DNA from: an uncultured Lachnospiraceae bacterium | Lineage (GTDB): Bacteria; Bacillota; Clostridia; Lachnospirales; Lachnospiraceae | Assembly: GCA_910578335.1 (NCBI GenBank) | Contig: CAJTPU010000028.1 | Location: 1 to 41,903 of the forward strand | Reading direction: 5' to 3' | DNA length: 41,903 bases | Part shown: positions 40,856-41,903 of the stretch, in pieces | Position numbering within the stretch: position 1 is the first letter of the stretch | How the letters are laid out: each line of letters starts with the position of its first letter | Notes under the pieces: model-generated | What the model was told of the DNA's origin: nothing | Database searches by the model: none | Seen by the model: only the letters and a program-made list of their open reading frames with translations | Made by a program: the position numbers and the translations under genes

Positions 40856-40879
40856 ACAATCTTCCCGATTTGCTTCACC
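40856..40879. other. Right attachment site (inverted repeat plus core)
   Basis: ACAATCTTCCCGATTT (40856-40871) is the inner arm, followed by the core GCTTCACC (40872-40879) that begins the cotJC 5' piece. Confidence 0.8.
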
Positions 40880-41245
40880 GAAGCGTTGGAAGTGCACGAC
40901 TTCCCTCTGCCGCAGGAATTTGATGGGTTCACAGACATCGGGCTCCTTAATCAGGCGGAGGATGTTGTCGTAGGTAGTTCTCGCTTTTTGCTCCGCAGCC
41001 ATATCTTCAAAAAGGTCGGTAATCACATCGCCCTTGCTCTGGAATTCGCAGGCGTTGAAAGGAATACCGCCGGCTGCCTGCGGCCAGATGCCGATGGTGT
41101 GGTCTGTGTAGTAGGGTGCAAAGCCGCTTTTTTCAATTTCTTCCATGGAAAGGTTGCGGGTAAGCTGGTGCACGATTGCCGCCACCATCTCCAAGTGTGC
41201 CAGCTCCTCGGTACCTACATTGTGCTCAGAAATGTTCCAAATCAA
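40872..41245 (-). pseudogene. cotJC: cotJC, 5' piece (truncated at both ends)
   Basis: Minus-strand coding for VGTEELAHLEMVAAIVHQL, GIPFNACEFQSKGDVITDLF, EDMAAEQKARTTYD and FLRQREVVHFQRFGEA, the core of CotJC/manganese catalase including Glu/His ligands of the dimanganese site. CotJC is a spore-coat protein. The 3' side is cut by the serine-integrase element; the present open frame runs on to 40754 in element DNA, giving about 38 foreign residues. The 5' side is also cut: about the first 60 residues, with the first metal-ligand Glu, and cotJA/cotJB are missing; sequence left of about residue 9 is not cotJC. Confidence 0.88.
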
Positions 41246-41444
41246 GCCCTATGCGGACAAGCCCAGTGCCTTCGGCTTATCTGTACATAGCTTTGTCAGC
41301 TATGAAAGAATCAGCAAGTGGGATGAAGAAAAATACAGGAAAGGCGGCAGAAAGCCTTATTTTATCGAGCTTGGCGGCACTCCGAGATGGATAAACCTCT
41401 ATGCGGTAGCGGATGCAGATGTCTATTATAACTATGAAGCGTGA
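41232..41444 (+). pseudogene. 5'-truncated gene of unknown family
   Basis: From about 41232 a plus-strand frame codes for MFQIKPYADKPSAFGLSVHS, then FVSYERISKWDEEKYRKGG and RKPYFIELGGTPRWINLYAV, ending at TGA 41442-41444. The composition looks like a true protein end. Upstream, the frame runs antisense through cotJC, so its 5' part is missing at the same breakpoint as that of cotJC. I do not recognise the family. Confidence 0.35.
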
Positions 41445-41553
41445 GAAAAAGAGCTTGCCTGAAAGAAGTTGGATAAGCTTATTTTTCTATAGGAAACTAC
41501 ACCATCGTTAGCTTTACTCATGTGTGTTTTACTGTAGGTTTGTCAAACATACG

Positions 41554-41903
41554 TTACACCGACTGTAAATAATCCCTTAATACCTGATTCGGTGTTTTCC
41601 ATCCCAGGGGGCGCATAGGGAAACTGTTGTAGTCCCTGCGGTTGTATACCTTAAGCTGCCTTGCAAAGTCCGCAAAGGAATAAAAGGAGTGGGTGGCATA
41701 GAACCTCTCGTTGTCCTTCCTGTGGCTGCGCTCTACCTTACCGTTGTGCCTGGGTGTATAAGGGCGGATTACCTTGTGGCGTATGCCATGCTGCCCCAGA
41801 TGCACCTGAAAAAGGGTGGGCTTGTCCCTGTGGGTGGTGAAGCGGTTAGTGAACTCAGCGCCGTTGTCTGTCTGGATACACTCAATGGGGCAGGGGAAGG
41901 CTT
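41554..41903 (-). mobile_element. Partial insertion sequence, DDE transposase (C-terminal part)
   Basis: The minus-strand frame ends at 41554 and runs off the window edge. It carries the last part of an integrase-type (rve) DDE domain: IQTDNGAEFTNRF with the second Asp, HGIRHKVIRPYTPRHNGKVE with the catalytic Glu, and a tail RPLGWKTPNQVLRDYLQSV. It resembles IS481- or IS3-like transposases; the family is not settled from this part. The IS end is not identified but should lie between 41445 and 41553. Confidence 0.88.

Larger units (their letters stand above)
37614..40871 (-). mobile_element. Serine-integrase element inserted in cotJC
   Basis: A 3,258-bp insertion flanked by GCTTCACC at 37614-37621 and 40872-40879 (plus strand). 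Immediately inside lie AAAACGGGAAGATTGT (37622-37637) and ACAATCTTCCCGATTT (40856-40871), inverted repeats matching at 15 of 16 positions. It carries the CZB chemoreceptor (37642-38991), the large serine recombinase (39083-40597) and a 54-residue ORF (40621-40785), all on the minus strand as cotJC is. Circularising it would create an almost palindromic attP; excision would leave CGCTTC-ACC-GAAGCG as attB in an open cotJC frame. Excision is inferred, not shown. Confidence 0.88.

Noticed and set aside
40754..40871. C-terminal 38 residues of the open frame at 40754-41245 as a natural end of the CotJC-like protein
   Set aside because: They follow directly on the att core and are encoded in the element's end repeat and leader DNA; the real end is at 37499-37621.
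1..41903. CRISPR array, tRNA or rRNA genes
   Set aside because: No regularly spaced repeats and no tRNA- or rRNA-like sequence was recognised.

Overview
The window looks like chromosomal DNA of a spore-forming, obligately anaerobic member of the Firmicutes, most likely Lachnospiraceae. Three things point there: the clostridial gene order rplS - signal peptidase - rbgA - rnhB - fliK-like - flhB-like; sporulation genes (spoIVA, a spoVAF/GerA-type gene and cotJC pieces); and a class III (oxygen-sensitive) ribonucleotide reductase. Base composition is moderate and genes are dense, with many 1-4 base stop/start overlaps and good AGGAGG-type ribosome binding sites.

Layout. 1-7.3 kb: rplS, two type I signal peptidases flanking the ribosome-assembly GTPase rbgA, rnhB, an orphan FliK-like/FlhB-C-like pair, a lipoprotein cyclophilin and an NYN-LOTUS protein, all on the plus strand. 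7.4-8.6 kb: prs on the minus strand with a strong promoter. 8.7-13.2 kb: a DUF512 radical SAM protein, der, plsY and gpsA. 13.3-15.8 kb: a TetR regulator with a textbook double operator, an iron-sulfur flavoprotein and an AraC/GyrI-type regulator. 15.9-20.3 kb: metF (minus), then a MoxR-VWA pair and tyrS. 20.3-22.8 kb: a long hairpin element, a small membrane protein and spoIVA. 22.8-25.6 kb: a structured leader followed by the nucleoside-salvage cluster punA-cdd-amidohydrolase. 25.6-29.8 kb: a membrane MutS-like ATPase, rnhA, a 49-residue membrane protein, a YjjG-type phosphatase and a WYL regulator. 30-33.4 kb: nrdD-nrdG-dut, a dNTP operon behind candidate NrdR boxes. 33.4-37.3 kb: spoVAF-like, degV, ppa and dedA.

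37.4-41.9 kb is the accessory part and the most interesting. The manganese-catalase-like spore-coat gene cotJC (minus strand) is split into two pieces by a 3,258-bp insertion holding a large serine recombinase, a soluble chemoreceptor with a zinc-binding CZB domain and a 54-residue ORF. The insertion is bounded by an 8-bp direct repeat (GCTTCACC), and its ends carry a 16-bp inverted repeat (15/16 identical). Joining the two outside pieces at the repeat restores one continuous cotJC reading frame. This is the architecture of a compact serine-integrase element in a sporulation gene, similar in logic to the skin element in sigK. The 5' end of cotJC is separately missing at about 41,225, where it abuts a truncated plus-strand gene, and a partial DDE insertion sequence runs off the right edge.

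Two sporulation genes (spoIVA and spoVAF-like) share an unusual start region: the Shine-Dalgarno sequence forms the 3' arm of a terminator-like hairpin, followed by seven T and the ATG, with sporulation-sigma-like promoter sequences next to or inside the hairpin.
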